From: Herbaspirillum sp. 3R11 | GTDB taxonomy: Bacteria; Pseudomonadota; Gammaproteobacteria; Burkholderiales; Burkholderiaceae_D | Assembly: GCF_004563925.1 (NCBI RefSeq) | Contig: NZ_SPNJ01000001.1 | Span: 744,001 to 808,000, forward strand | Direction: 5' to 3' | Length of the DNA stretch: 64,000 bases | Shown here: piece after piece, positions 1-7,095 of the stretch | Layout of the letters: each line of letters starts with the position of its first letter | How positions within the stretch are numbered: position 1 is the first letter of the stretch | Position numbers and translations under genes: made by a program | Notes under the pieces: model-generated | Told to the model about the DNA's origin: nothing | Database searches by the model: none | What the model saw: the letters and a program-made list of their open reading frames with translations, nothing else

Positions 1-574
1 CTTCACGGCCGAAGGCGGCGATCGCCAGCGGATGCGTGAGGAAGAAGGCCGGTTCTTTCCAGACCTTGGTCAGCAGCTCGTCCAGATCGTCCGGCGTTGG
101 TGCGCCGGTCAGCGGGAAGATGCGCTGTTCATCCGTGACTTGCGCCAGCAGGCCGTAGTCGGGATTGTTGATCAGTTCGCTTTCCTGGTTTTCCTTGATG
201 GTCTCGATGGTCAGGCGCAGCTGTTCCTTGATCTGGTCATGCGGGCTGCTGTACAGATCGGAGACGCGGGTGTGCACGTCCAGCACGGTCGAGACCGCGT
301 TGAGGAAATATTCGCGTGGATTTTCTTCGTAGTCGACGAAGGTGCGCGGCAGCTGGTTTTCTTCTTCGCGTGCGGTGCAGGTGACCTTGATCGATTCGGG
401 ATTCTTGACCTTGTTGAGGCGATAGATGCCGGCCTCGACGGGAACCCATTGCAACAGATGCGTCAGCCAGCGCGGGCTGATGGTTTCCAGTTGCGGTACG
501 GTTTTGGTTGCGTTTGCTAGTTGCCGTGCGGCGTTATCGCCAAGCGCGGTGGTACCGCCAACTGTTGCCGACAT
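1..574 (-). CDS. Family 2A encapsulin shell protein, SrpI type (N-terminal part, cut by window edge)
   Basis: Shell-forming protein with the HK97-capsid fold that builds a nanocompartment; family 2A members package a cysteine desulfurase and are tied to sulfur metabolism. About 191 codons are present, reading off the left edge. From memory the sequence follows cyanobacterial SrpI closely: ARQLANATKTVPQL near residue 16, ISPRWL near 31, VPVEAGIYR near 44, FVDYEENPREYFLNAV near 78, SDLYSSPHDQIKEQLRLTIE near 104, GAPTPDDLDELL near 157 and VWKEPAFFL near 170. No cyclic-nucleotide-binding insert is seen in the visible part, which favours 2A over 2B. The ATG at 572-574 has a GGAG Shine-Dalgarno about 7 nt upstream. 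It is the last gene visible in a minus-strand operon with a rhodanese and a serine acetyltransferase. The desulfurase cargo gene is expected just beyond base 1 (inference). Confidence 0.92.
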   Translation of the reverse strand, partial: MSATVGGTTALGDNAARQLANATKTVPQLETISPRWLTHLLQWVPVEAGIYRLNKVKNPESIKVTCTAREEENQLPRTFVDYEENPREYFLNAVSTVLDVHTRVSDLYSSPHDQIKEQLRLTIETIKENQESELINNPDYGLLAQVTDEQRIFPLTGAPTPDDLDELLTKVWKEPAFFLTHPLAIAAFGRE

Positions 575-654
575 CGTGACTCCAATTCAATAAGTGAGAT
601 AAAAAAGACGACTGAAAAATGACCGTCAGAGTGTGGCGGCCGGAGCGGGATGTC

Positions 655-996
655 TCAACATGCTATAGCCATCAACTTGATGCCGCGCACCAGATTCATC
701 TGGCTGATGGCTTCGCCGCGCGTCACCAGGGCGGAGGGCGTCAGCTTCAGCGCGAAAGCCAGTTTCTCGACGGTAACCAGCGAGGCGATGGCGCCGCCGC
801 GTTCGATTTCGCCGATATAGGAGCGGTTCAGGTTGGAGTTCTCGGCCAGGCGCTCCTGCGACCAGCCTTGCGCCTCGCGCAATTGCCGCACGCCGATGCC
901 GAAGCTCTGCACCAGCGGACTGGGGATGTTGTCGTCGGTGAGGTCAGGTTTCGCATCCTTGTCGGTGCGCTTGCCGGACTGTTGTCTGGTGTTCAT
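655..996 (-). CDS. XRE-family helix-turn-helix regulator in the encapsulin operon
   Basis: Small DNA-binding protein of 113 aa. An HTH_3/XRE domain spans about residues 31-90: IGVRQLREAQGWSQERLAE is helix 1-2, and NSNLNRSYIGEIERGG contains the recognition helix. The N-terminal 25 residues are polar and rich in Lys and Asp, so probably disordered. There is no second domain, so any ligand or redox sensing is not evident. It lies between the serine acetyltransferase gene (36 nt upstream) and the encapsulin gene (80 nt downstream) on the same strand. It is therefore probably co-transcribed and may autoregulate the operon (inference). The family call is secure; the target is unknown. Confidence 0.85.
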   Translation of the reverse strand: MNTRQQSGKRTDKDAKPDLTDDNIPSPLVQSFGIGVRQLREAQGWSQERLAENSNLNRSYIGEIERGGAIASLVTVEKLAFALKLTPSALVTRGEAISQMNLVRGIKLMAIAC

Positions 997-1032
997 GTCA
1001 GCTCTCCCGGATGAGGCGGTTCACGATGATGT

Positions 1033-1956
1033 TCACGTGGAAGCGATGCCGTTGGCAAACGCGCCTTCGCGCGACTCCGCCTGCGCGATGCGGCCGCCCG
1101 GCGGCACGTCGTGGGTCAGCCAGACATTGCCGCCGATGACCGCGCCTTTGCCCAGCGTGATGCGACCGAGGATGGTGGCGCCGGCATAGATGACGACGTC
1201 GTCTTCCACCACCGGATGGCGCGGCAGGCCTTTCTGGAGATTGCCTTCCGCATCGGTAGGGAAACGTTTCGCGCCCAGCGTGACCGCCTGGTAGACCCGC
1301 ACGCGTTCACCGATGACCGCAGTCTCGCCGATCACCACGCCGGTGCCGTGATCGATGAAGAAGCCGGCGCCGATGGTGGCGCCCGGATGGATGTCGATGC
1401 CGGTGGCGCCATGCGCGAGTTCGGCGACGATGCGCGCCAGCAGCGGCAGGCCGAGGACATACAGCTGGTGACCGAGGCGATAGTGGATCATCGCCAGCAC
1501 GCCGGGATAGCACAGCAGCACTTCGTCGACGCTGCGCGCCGCCGGGTCGCCCTGATAGGCCGCCAGCACGTCGCTGTCGAGCAGGGTGCGGATGGCAGGC
1601 AACGCTGCTGCGAAGGTCCGTGTCGCCGCCAACGCGTCATGGTCGATGTCGCGATCGGTGGCGCCGGTAAGGGCCGCGTTGTATTTCAATTCCAGTCGCA
1701 CCTGTTTCAGCAGCGAGTGCAAGGCCGCATCTAGTGCATGGGCGACGTGGAAATCTTCGCTTTCCTGGCGCAGGTCGGGTGGGCCGAGGCGCATCGGAAA
1801 CAGCACGCCCTTCAGGCTTTCGATGACGTCGGACAGCGCATCGCGCGAAGGAAACTCGCGGCCTCCCGGCTCGCTGGCGCGTCGTTGCGCCTGGCGCCAG
1901 CTGAGACGCGCTTCATGCAACGACTGCACGATGTTGGGAATGTCGAAAGTGGCCAC
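1033..1956 (-). CDS. Serine O-acetyltransferase (EpsC/CysE family), GTG start
   Basis: Transfers acetyl from acetyl-CoA to L-serine, giving O-acetylserine, the acceptor for sulfide in cysteine synthesis; cytoplasmic. It is 307 aa, with an alpha-helical N-terminal part (1-150) and a left-handed beta-helix of hexapeptide repeats from about 180. GIDIHPGATIG (D188, H190) and FIDHGTGVVIGE (H203) carry the catalytic Asp/His equivalents of CysE, and KGLPRHP near 242 is the usual loop. This long form is the one found beside family 2A encapsulins and rhodaneses. The start codon is GTG (1954-1956), preceded by AAGGA about 7 nt upstream. It lies 38 nt after the rhodanese stop, in the same operon. In this setting it probably supplies the O-acetylserine/cysteine side of the sulfur compartment system (inference). 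Confidence 0.9.
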   Translation of the reverse strand: MATFDIPNIVQSLHEARLSWRQAQRRASEPGGREFPSRDALSDVIESLKGVLFPMRLGPPDLRQESEDFHVAHALDAALHSLLKQVRLELKYNAALTGATDRDIDHDALAATRTFAAALPAIRTLLDSDVLAAYQGDPAARSVDEVLLCYPGVLAMIHYRLGHQLYVLGLPLLARIVAELAHGATGIDIHPGATIGAGFFIDHGTGVVIGETAVIGERVRVYQAVTLGAKRFPTDAEGNLQKGLPRHPVVEDDVVIYAGATILGRITLGKGAVIGGNVWLTHDVPPGGRIAQAESREGAFANGIAST

Positions 1957-1994
1957 GCTGTTCCTTCACTTTTATTTGTTGTTCAGTCCTGCAT

Positions 1995-2492
1995 TTAGTC
2001 CTGAATCCAGGGCAATCCATGGAAGCGCCAGCCGTCGGCTTTGCCGCGCTGCTGCTGCGCGTCGATCTCGCCTTCGAAGCCTTCCAGGACATTGAAAATA
2101 CAGGTGAGGCCGGCCTTGGCTGCAGCTTCGGCCGCCAGCGCCGAGCGCTTGCCGCTGCGGCACAGCAGCAGCGCAACGACGTCCTTGCCGCCGATCTTGC
2201 TTTCCAGTTCGCGCACGAAGCGCGGATTGCGCGTGAGCGCGGTGCCGGTCGCCCACGGCACGTGGATGCTGCCGGGAACATGGCCGACGAACTTGCGCTC
2301 TTCATTCGAGCGGACGTCCACCAGCACGACCTGCTGGGTGGAAAACAGCTTCCAGGCCAGCGCCGGCGGAACGCCGCCGGCATAAGGCAGGGAAGACGAT
2401 ACGGCCTCGGCCTTGATGGAGACCAGCTCCTCGGGCAAGGCCGCAGTGGATACGGGGGATTGGACAGGTGCGGACGAATAAGCGACGGACAT
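1995..2492 (-). CDS. Single-domain rhodanese-like sulfurtransferase
   Basis: Carries sulfane sulfur as a cysteine persulfide and passes it between donor and acceptor; probably cytoplasmic. It is 165 aa. The rhodanese domain runs from about residue 42 to the end: LVDVRSNEERKFVGHVPGSIHVP (57-79, shown here in part) holds the CDC25-like entry motif, and CRSGKRS (111-117) is the active-site loop with Cys111. The basic loop (R, K, R) fits thiosulfate or persulfide chemistry. The reading frame stays open far upstream, but the ATG at 2490-2492 follows a GAGG ribosome site and begins a normal-length protein. It is the first gene of the encapsulin operon. Rhodaneses are recurrent partners of cysteine-desulfurase encapsulins. 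Confidence 0.88.
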   Translation of the reverse strand: MSVAYSSAPVQSPVSTAALPEELVSIKAEAVSSSLPYAGGVPPALAWKLFSTQQVVLVDVRSNEERKFVGHVPGSIHVPWATGTALTRNPRFVRELESKIGGKDVVALLLCRSGKRSALAAEAAAKAGLTCIFNVLEGFEGEIDAQQQRGKADGWRFHGLPWIQD

Positions 2493-2835
2493 GAAGGAGA
2501 CCTCGATGATTGTTCTGACGTTCTGACAACGAATCGACTCGGACCTGCTCGCAATTGCGGTCATTCTGGTGGCGATAGACGACAGCAGGCCGTTGACATA
2601 AATGTACGGGCCGCCAATTTGAAACAAAACGAATAAAAACGAGTTGGCTAGTTTGAAAAACGAATAAGTGAAGATGGCGGATGGGATGTCGCCGAGGTAG
2701 TTCGTTCGGATAAAGACAGAGGATGCGGATCGCGACGACCGCATATTGATATGGGTTTTTATTCGTTCCCTGTCGCGGCTTCCGGTCTTTACAGTAAGCG
2801 GGCCAGAGATCAACCTGATCAACCATAAAAGACAC
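2493..2835. promoter_or_regulatory. Divergent control region with three AACGAATAA motifs
   Basis: This 343-bp AT-richer gap separates the encapsulin operon from the ssuA-like gene. The 9-mer AACGAATAA occurs at 2628-2636 and 2659-2667 on the plus strand and as TTATTCGTT at 2759-2767. The first two lie inside longer direct repeats (2618-2636 and 2652-2667, both starting TTTGAAA), about three helical turns apart. Such spacing suits a dimeric regulator such as a CysB/Cbl-type LysR protein or the operon's own XRE protein (inference). I could not fix the -10 and -35 boxes with confidence. No gene is visible here. Confidence 0.5.
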
Positions 2836-3840
2836 ATGAAAAAAACAACTACCTTGAAATCGAACGCCGCCTCCGCCGTCAATACCTTGCGTCGCAAGGT
2901 GCTCAAGGGAGGAGCCGGATTCGGCGCCTTCGCTGCCTTGACGTCGCTGTTTCCACTCTCTGCTTCGGCCGCCACGCGCGAGCTGCGCATCGGGTACCAG
3001 AAGGGCTTGCTCAGTCTGCTGAAAGGCCGCGGCACGCTGGAGAAAAGATTGGCGCCGTTGGGCGTTTCGATCAAGTGGATAGAATTCACGGCCGGCCCGG
3101 TGCAGCTGGAAGCGCTCAGTGTGGGCTCCATCGACTTCGGCGACGTCGGCGAAGCGCCGCCGATCTTTTCGCAGGCGGCGGGGTCGCCGCTGGTCTATGT
3201 TGCGGCCACCGTGCCGCGTCCCGGGCTGGAAGGCATCCTGCTGCCGGCCGGTTCCGCCATCAAGTCGGTGGCCGATCTGAAGGGCAAGAAGATCGCCCTG
3301 AACAAGGGTTCCAACGTCCATTACTTCCTGGTCAAGCTGCTGGAAAAATCCGGCCTGCGCTATGCCGACGTCAATCCGGTCTGGTTGTCACCGGCCGACG
3401 CCCGCGCTGCATTCGAGAAGGGCGCCATCGATGCATGGGCGATCTGGGAACCTTACCTGGCCGCCGCGCAAACCACCTTGTCGGCGCAGATCCTGGCGGA
3501 TGCCAACGGCGTGGTGAAGAATCGCGCCTATTATTTTTCGTCCAAGGACTACGCGCAGAAGAACAAGGACGTCATCAACATCATCATCGACGAGCTCAAC
3601 CAGATCGACGTCTGGGCCAAGGCCAACCATGCGGCCTTGTCGGCTGAGTTGTCGTCCGTGCTGGGCTTGCCGAAGCCGGTGGTCGACATCATGGTCGGCC
3701 GCTACAGCTTCGGCACCGAGCCGATCACCGGCGCCATCCTGGCGGAGCAGCAGCGGATTGCGGATACCTTCTTCGACCTGAAGCTGATTCCGAAGAAAAT
3801 CGACGTGAAGGAAGCTGCGCCGCCGTGGCTGGCGGTGTGA
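2836..3840 (+). CDS. SsuA-like aliphatic sulfonate ABC transporter binding protein with Tat signal
   Basis: Periplasmic binding protein of the SsuA/NitT-TauT family (NMT1-like fold) that would capture alkanesulfonates as a sulfur source. It is 334 aa from the ATG at 2836. The N-terminus has a twin-arginine signal, LRRKVLKGG at 18-26, followed by a hydrophobic stretch to about 40 and a cleavage site near SASAA. The mature part begins ELRIGYQKG and contains the family signature VGSIDFGDVGEAPPIFSQAAG near 96-116 (given in part), plus AIDAWAIWEPYLA. No permease or ATPase gene (ssuBC) follows: the next gene is on the opposite strand, so the protein must use a transporter encoded elsewhere. Its divergence from the encapsulin operon fits a shared sulfur regulon (inference). 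An ATG 30 codons upstream was rejected because it would bury the signal peptide. Confidence 0.85.
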   Translation: MKKTTTLKSNAASAVNTLRRKVLKGGAGFGAFAALTSLFPLSASAATRELRIGYQKGLLSLLKGRGTLEKRLAPLGVSIKWIEFTAGPVQLEALSVGSIDFGDVGEAPPIFSQAAGSPLVYVAATVPRPGLEGILLPAGSAIKSVADLKGKKIALNKGSNVHYFLVKLLEKSGLRYADVNPVWLSPADARAAFEKGAIDAWAIWEPYLAAAQTTLSAQILADANGVVKNRAYYFSSKDYAQKNKDVINIIIDELNQIDVWAKANHAALSAELSSVLGLPKPVVDIMVGRYSFGTEPITGAILAEQQRIADTFFDLKLIPKKIDVKEAAPPWLAV

Positions 3841-3858
3841 TTTTCGGCTGATGTGTTT

Positions 3859-4854
3859 CTACGCCGCGCGAGCCTGTGTTCCCGCTTGCGAGGGCAGGCA
3901 ACCGAGCCCTCGCAGCGTGGCGCGGACGGCCTCATCGAGCGGCGTATGCGGCTCTTCACCAAGCACCTGCAGCAGGCGCACATTGTCCATGCGCACCGGC
4001 TGTTGCCACAGGTAGCGCATCTCTTTCATTTCACGGAACAGCGGCACGAACGGCGCGGCCGGACCGAGCAGCCACCACGGGAAGCTGCGCACCGGCAGCC
4101 GTGCATTGCCGAGCACGCGGCGGATTGCCTCCGTCATCTGCGTGCCGTCGGCGTCCCAGTGGCCGTTCATGTGGAAGCGGGCGAAAGTCTCCAGCGATGA
4201 TTCCCGTTCCAGCAGGCGCGCCATGGTTTCCGCCAGGTCGGGCAGGTAAGTCCATTGATGGCCGACGCCGCGCTTGCCGGGATAGATGATAGAGGCAGGC
4301 GTCTTGCCCGGCTTTACCAATCCCATGGAGAACCAGTTGTTGCCGGCTTGCGGACCGAAGAAGTCGCCGGCGCGGACGATCAGGCTGCGTACGCCATCGG
4401 CCGCCGCCGTTTGCAGGCGCTGTTCCATCTGTACGCGAATGGCGCCCTTGCGTGTGACCGGATGCTGCGGCGAATCGACGTGCAGCTCGGGCAGGACGTC
4501 CGGGCCATAGTTGTAGACCGTACCCGGCAGCACGATGCGCGCGCCGAAGGCCTGGGCGGCGGCGATGCTGTTGTCCATCATCGGCAGCACCAGTTCGGCC
4601 CAGCGCCGGTAGCCGGGCGGATTGACCGCATGCACGATGACGTCGACGCCGCGCGCGGCAGCCACCACGTCGGCGCGCTGCATGGCGTCGCCGCTGATCC
4701 AGTCGAACTTGCGCATGCCTGGCCGCGCCGCGACCTGTTCGGCCTGGCGATGCAGCGCGCGCACGTGCCAACCTTGTGCATACAGGCGTTGCGCCATTTC
4801 ACCGCCGATGCCGCCGGTGGCGCCGAGGACCAATACGTTTTTTCCGTTTGCCAT
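3859..4854 (-). CDS. NAD-dependent epimerase/dehydratase family protein (atypical extended SDR)
   Basis: Rossmann-fold oxidoreductase of 331 aa, cytoplasmic. The NAD(P)-binding motif GATGGIGG is at residues 11-18, a DAM segment near 56 would contact adenine, and VNPPGYRRW lies where the active-site loop is expected. VYNYGPD near 163 replaces the classical YxxxK, so catalytic details are uncertain and the protein may be a reductase, epimerase or NmrA-like sensor. It is transcribed divergently from the LysR gene across 106 bp, an arrangement typical of a regulator and its target. The substrate is unknown. It converges on the ssuA-like gene with an 18-bp gap. Confidence 0.75.
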   Translation of the reverse strand: MANGKNVLVLGATGGIGGEMAQRLYAQGWHVRALHRQAEQVAARPGMRKFDWISGDAMQRADVVAAARGVDVIVHAVNPPGYRRWAELVLPMMDNSIAAAQAFGARIVLPGTVYNYGPDVLPELHVDSPQHPVTRKGAIRVQMEQRLQTAAADGVRSLIVRAGDFFGPQAGNNWFSMGLVKPGKTPASIIYPGKRGVGHQWTYLPDLAETMARLLERESSLETFARFHMNGHWDADGTQMTEAIRRVLGNARLPVRSFPWWLLGPAAPFVPLFREMKEMRYLWQQPVRMDNVRLLQVLGEEPHTPLDEAVRATLRGLGCLPSQAGTQARAA

Positions 4855-4925
4855 GATTCACTCCCTGGTTGTCTGATTGTTCGTTGCGATGAGATCAGTG
4901 TCGGACAAACGCAGGTTAAATGGAA

Positions 4926-4953
4926 TTGGTTAAAAGAATGGTGATGCTATACT
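4926..4953 (+). promoter_or_regulatory. Probable sigma70 promoter of the LysR gene
   Basis: TTGGTT at 4926-4931 and TATACT at 4948-4953 are separated by 16 bp. Transcription would begin near 4960, at or next to the ATG at 4961, so the message would have almost no leader. No Shine-Dalgarno precedes that ATG. Confidence 0.5.
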
Positions 4954-4960
4954 TATTTGT

Positions 4961-5869
4961 ATGGATAAAAATACCGTCGCCGATCCCGGCTGGGAGTTGT
5001 ACCGCTCTTTCCTGGCGGTGTTGCAGGAGGGTTCGCTGTCTGCTGCGGCGCGCGCGCTCGGACTGACGCAGCCAACCATCGGCCGCCACGTCGACGCGCT
5101 GGAACAGGCGGTCGGCTTTGCCTTGTTCACGCGTTCGCAGCACGGTTTCATGCCGACCGAAGCGGCGCTCAGCCTGCAGCCTTACGCCGAGAGCCTGGCC
5201 GCCACCACGGCGGCGCTGATGCGCGCGGCCTCGGCGCATGGCGGCGCCGGCGAGCAGGTGCGCGGGACCGTGCGCATCACCGCCAGCGAAGTGATCGGCG
5301 TCGAAGTACTGCCGCCCATCCTGCTGGCGCTCAAACGCAGCCATCCTGAACTGGTGATCGAACTGGCCTTGTCGAGTCGCATCGAGGACTTGCTCAAGCG
5401 CGAAGCCGACATCGCTGTGCGCATGGTGCAGCCGACCCAGGAAGTACTGGTCGCGCGTCGCATCGGCGCCATCGAGTTGGGCTTGCACGCTCACAAGGAT
5501 TACCTGGCGCAGCACGGCACCCCGAAGGACCTCACGCAACTGAACGAGCACGCCATCATCGGCTTCGACAAGGAAACCGCCTTCATCCGCAGCGCCGCCA
5601 AGCACATGCCGACCTTGCGCCGCAGCCAGTTCGCACTGCGCACCAGCAGCGACATCGCGCAACTGGCGATGATCCGCGCCGGTTACGGCATCGGCTTTTG
5701 CCAGACGCCGCTGGCGCGACGCGACGCCAACCTGGTGCGCGTGCTGGCCAGGCAATTTTCGTTCAAGCTCGAGACTTGGGTGGCGATGCATGAAGACCTG
5801 CGCAACAGCGCGCGCGTGCGCGTGGCTTTTGATGCATTGGCGGCGGGTTTGCAGGAGTACATCAAGTGA
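4961..5869 (+). CDS. LysR-family transcriptional regulator
   Basis: DNA-binding regulator of 302 aa. The winged HTH covers residues 10-70 (LYRSFLAVLQEGSLSAAARA, then LTQPTIGRHVDALE as recognition helix) and the substrate-binding domain runs from about 98 to 300. The helix-turn-helix begins so close to the ATG that no later start is possible, although that ATG lacks a ribosome site. It diverges from the SDR gene, its likely target, and its stop overlaps the next gene by 4 nt (GTGA), so the DTW-domain gene is probably translationally coupled. The effector is unknown. Confidence 0.88.
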   Translation: MDKNTVADPGWELYRSFLAVLQEGSLSAAARALGLTQPTIGRHVDALEQAVGFALFTRSQHGFMPTEAALSLQPYAESLAATTAALMRAASAHGGAGEQVRGTVRITASEVIGVEVLPPILLALKRSHPELVIELALSSRIEDLLKREADIAVRMVQPTQEVLVARRIGAIELGLHAHKDYLAQHGTPKDLTQLNEHAIIGFDKETAFIRSAAKHMPTLRRSQFALRTSSDIAQLAMIRAGYGIGFCQTPLARRDANLVRVLARQFSFKLETWVAMHEDLRNSARVRVAFDALAAGLQEYIK

Positions 5870-6504
5870 CGGGCGCCGATTCCATATCCAAACGCGCCAT
5901 GTGCGAACGTTGCCTGCGTGCGCAAAGCAGTTGCATCTGCGGCTGGATCCGGTCGCTGAAACCGGCGGCGCAGGTGTTGATCCTGCAGCATCCGTTGGAA
6001 GTCGCCCAGGTCAAGGGCAGCGGGCGCCTGCTGCACCTGAGCCTGACGGGCAGCGTGCTGGCGCAGGGTGAACAATTCAATGAAGAAGCGTTGCGGGATT
6101 TGCTGTTCAGCGAAGCTGAAGGTGTGCCGGTTCGACCGGTGCTGCTGTATCCGCACACGCCGGGCCTGCCGGAAAGCGTCTTGCCCGATCTGTCCACGCC
6201 GCAGCGGCTGCGGCTGGTAATCCTCGACGCCACCTGGCGCAAGAGCCGCAAGATGCTGCACCTGAATCCCTTGCTGCAAGCTTTGCCGCGCCTGCCGCTG
6301 ATCGACCCGCCGGCCTCGCAATATCGCATCCGCAAGGCGCATCGCGCGGATCAGTTGTCGACGCTGGAAGCCGCCTGCCATGCGTTGGCACAGCTAGAGA
6401 GTGAGCACGCCAAATACTTGTCGCTGCTGCAGGCTTTCGACGGCTTCGTGGCGCAGCAGGGTTCCTATGTTTCCACTGAGCGGCTCAACGATCCTCAAGC
6501 CTGA
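5866..6504 (+). CDS. DTW-domain protein, tRNA-uridine aminocarboxypropyltransferase
   Basis: Members of the DTW family (E. coli TapT/YfiP, human DTWD1/2) use S-adenosylmethionine to add the 3-amino-3-carboxypropyl group to a tRNA uridine (acp3U). It is 212 aa with a GTG start overlapping the LysR stop. A zinc-type cysteine cluster, CERCLRAQSSCIC at 13-25, opens the domain; ILQHPLE follows near 59, and the family-defining DATW is near 123. An in-frame ATG at codon 12 is an alternative start that would keep the cysteine cluster. Its 3' end overlaps the convergent Lrp gene by 20 bp. The position behind a LysR regulator is unusual for a tRNA-modification enzyme. Confidence 0.87.
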   Translation: MTGADSISKRAMCERCLRAQSSCICGWIRSLKPAAQVLILQHPLEVAQVKGSGRLLHLSLTGSVLAQGEQFNEEALRDLLFSEAEGVPVRPVLLYPHTPGLPESVLPDLSTPQRLRLVILDATWRKSRKMLHLNPLLQALPRLPLIDPPASQYRIRKAHRADQLSTLEAACHALAQLESEHAKYLSLLQAFDGFVAQQGSYVSTERLNDPQA

Positions 6505-6952
6505 TCGGCAGTCCCGATAGCGGTTTGACTTCTTCCAGGCAAATCATTGAACGCAGCCCGGCCACGCCCGGCACCTGCATCAGGCGATCGGTGAGGAAGT
6601 GCGACAGGCTCTTGAGGTCGTGCGACACCACCTTGAGCAGATAATCGAAGTCGCCCGAAATTGTGTAGCACTCGATGATTTCCGGGAAGTCGCGGATTAC
6701 GCTTTCGACCTCGCGCACCTGCTTGAACTGGGCGCGGTCGAGCGACAGCGCGACAAACGCCGTGACATCCAGCCCCACCGCAGACGGCGCCACCAGCGCG
6801 GCGTAACGCCGGATCACGCCTTGTTCTTCCAGCACGCGCACGCGGCGCAGGCATTGCGGCGGCGACAGGTGGATGTTTTCCGAGATGTCGACATTGCTCA
6901 TGCGACCGTCCTGTTGCAGCAATTCAAGGATCTTGACGTCAAGTTTGTCCAT
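6485..6952 (-). CDS. Lrp/AsnC-family regulator, divergent from ornithine cyclodeaminase
   Basis: Feast/famine regulator of 155 aa. An AsnC-type HTH is at 1-60 (LDVKILELLQQDGRMSNVDI, recognition helix near SPPQCLRRVRVLEEQG), followed by a RAM effector-binding domain (about 70-145) with FPEIIECYTISGDFDYLL. It is divergent from ocd and rocF with a 143-bp gap, so it most likely controls arginine/ornithine catabolism and itself, with an amino acid as effector (inference). It is one of three Lrp-type regulators in the window that each face an amino-acid catabolic gene. Confidence 0.88.
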   Translation of the reverse strand: MDKLDVKILELLQQDGRMSNVDISENIHLSPPQCLRRVRVLEEQGVIRRYAALVAPSAVGLDVTAFVALSLDRAQFKQVREVESVIRDFPEIIECYTISGDFDYLLKVVSHDLKSLSHFLTDRLMQVPGVAGLRSMICLEEVKPLSGLPIRLEDR

Positions 6953-7095
6953 GGAACCTCCCGTTAAGCTCGAGCTATGAAATAAAGCTGCATAAGCATG
7001 TCTTTATTTATAGGATAAAGAAAGCAAATTTCCAATGTTCATCTGTAAAATTTCTTTCATTGCAGCAAAAGCGGCATCATGCCGCACCGTTCATC

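Noticed and set aside
1995-3131. A 378-aa minus-strand frame covering the rhodanese and the control region
   Set aside because: Everything upstream of the ATG at 2492 lacks domain character and overlaps the opposite-strand ssuA-like gene; the ribosome site supports the short form.
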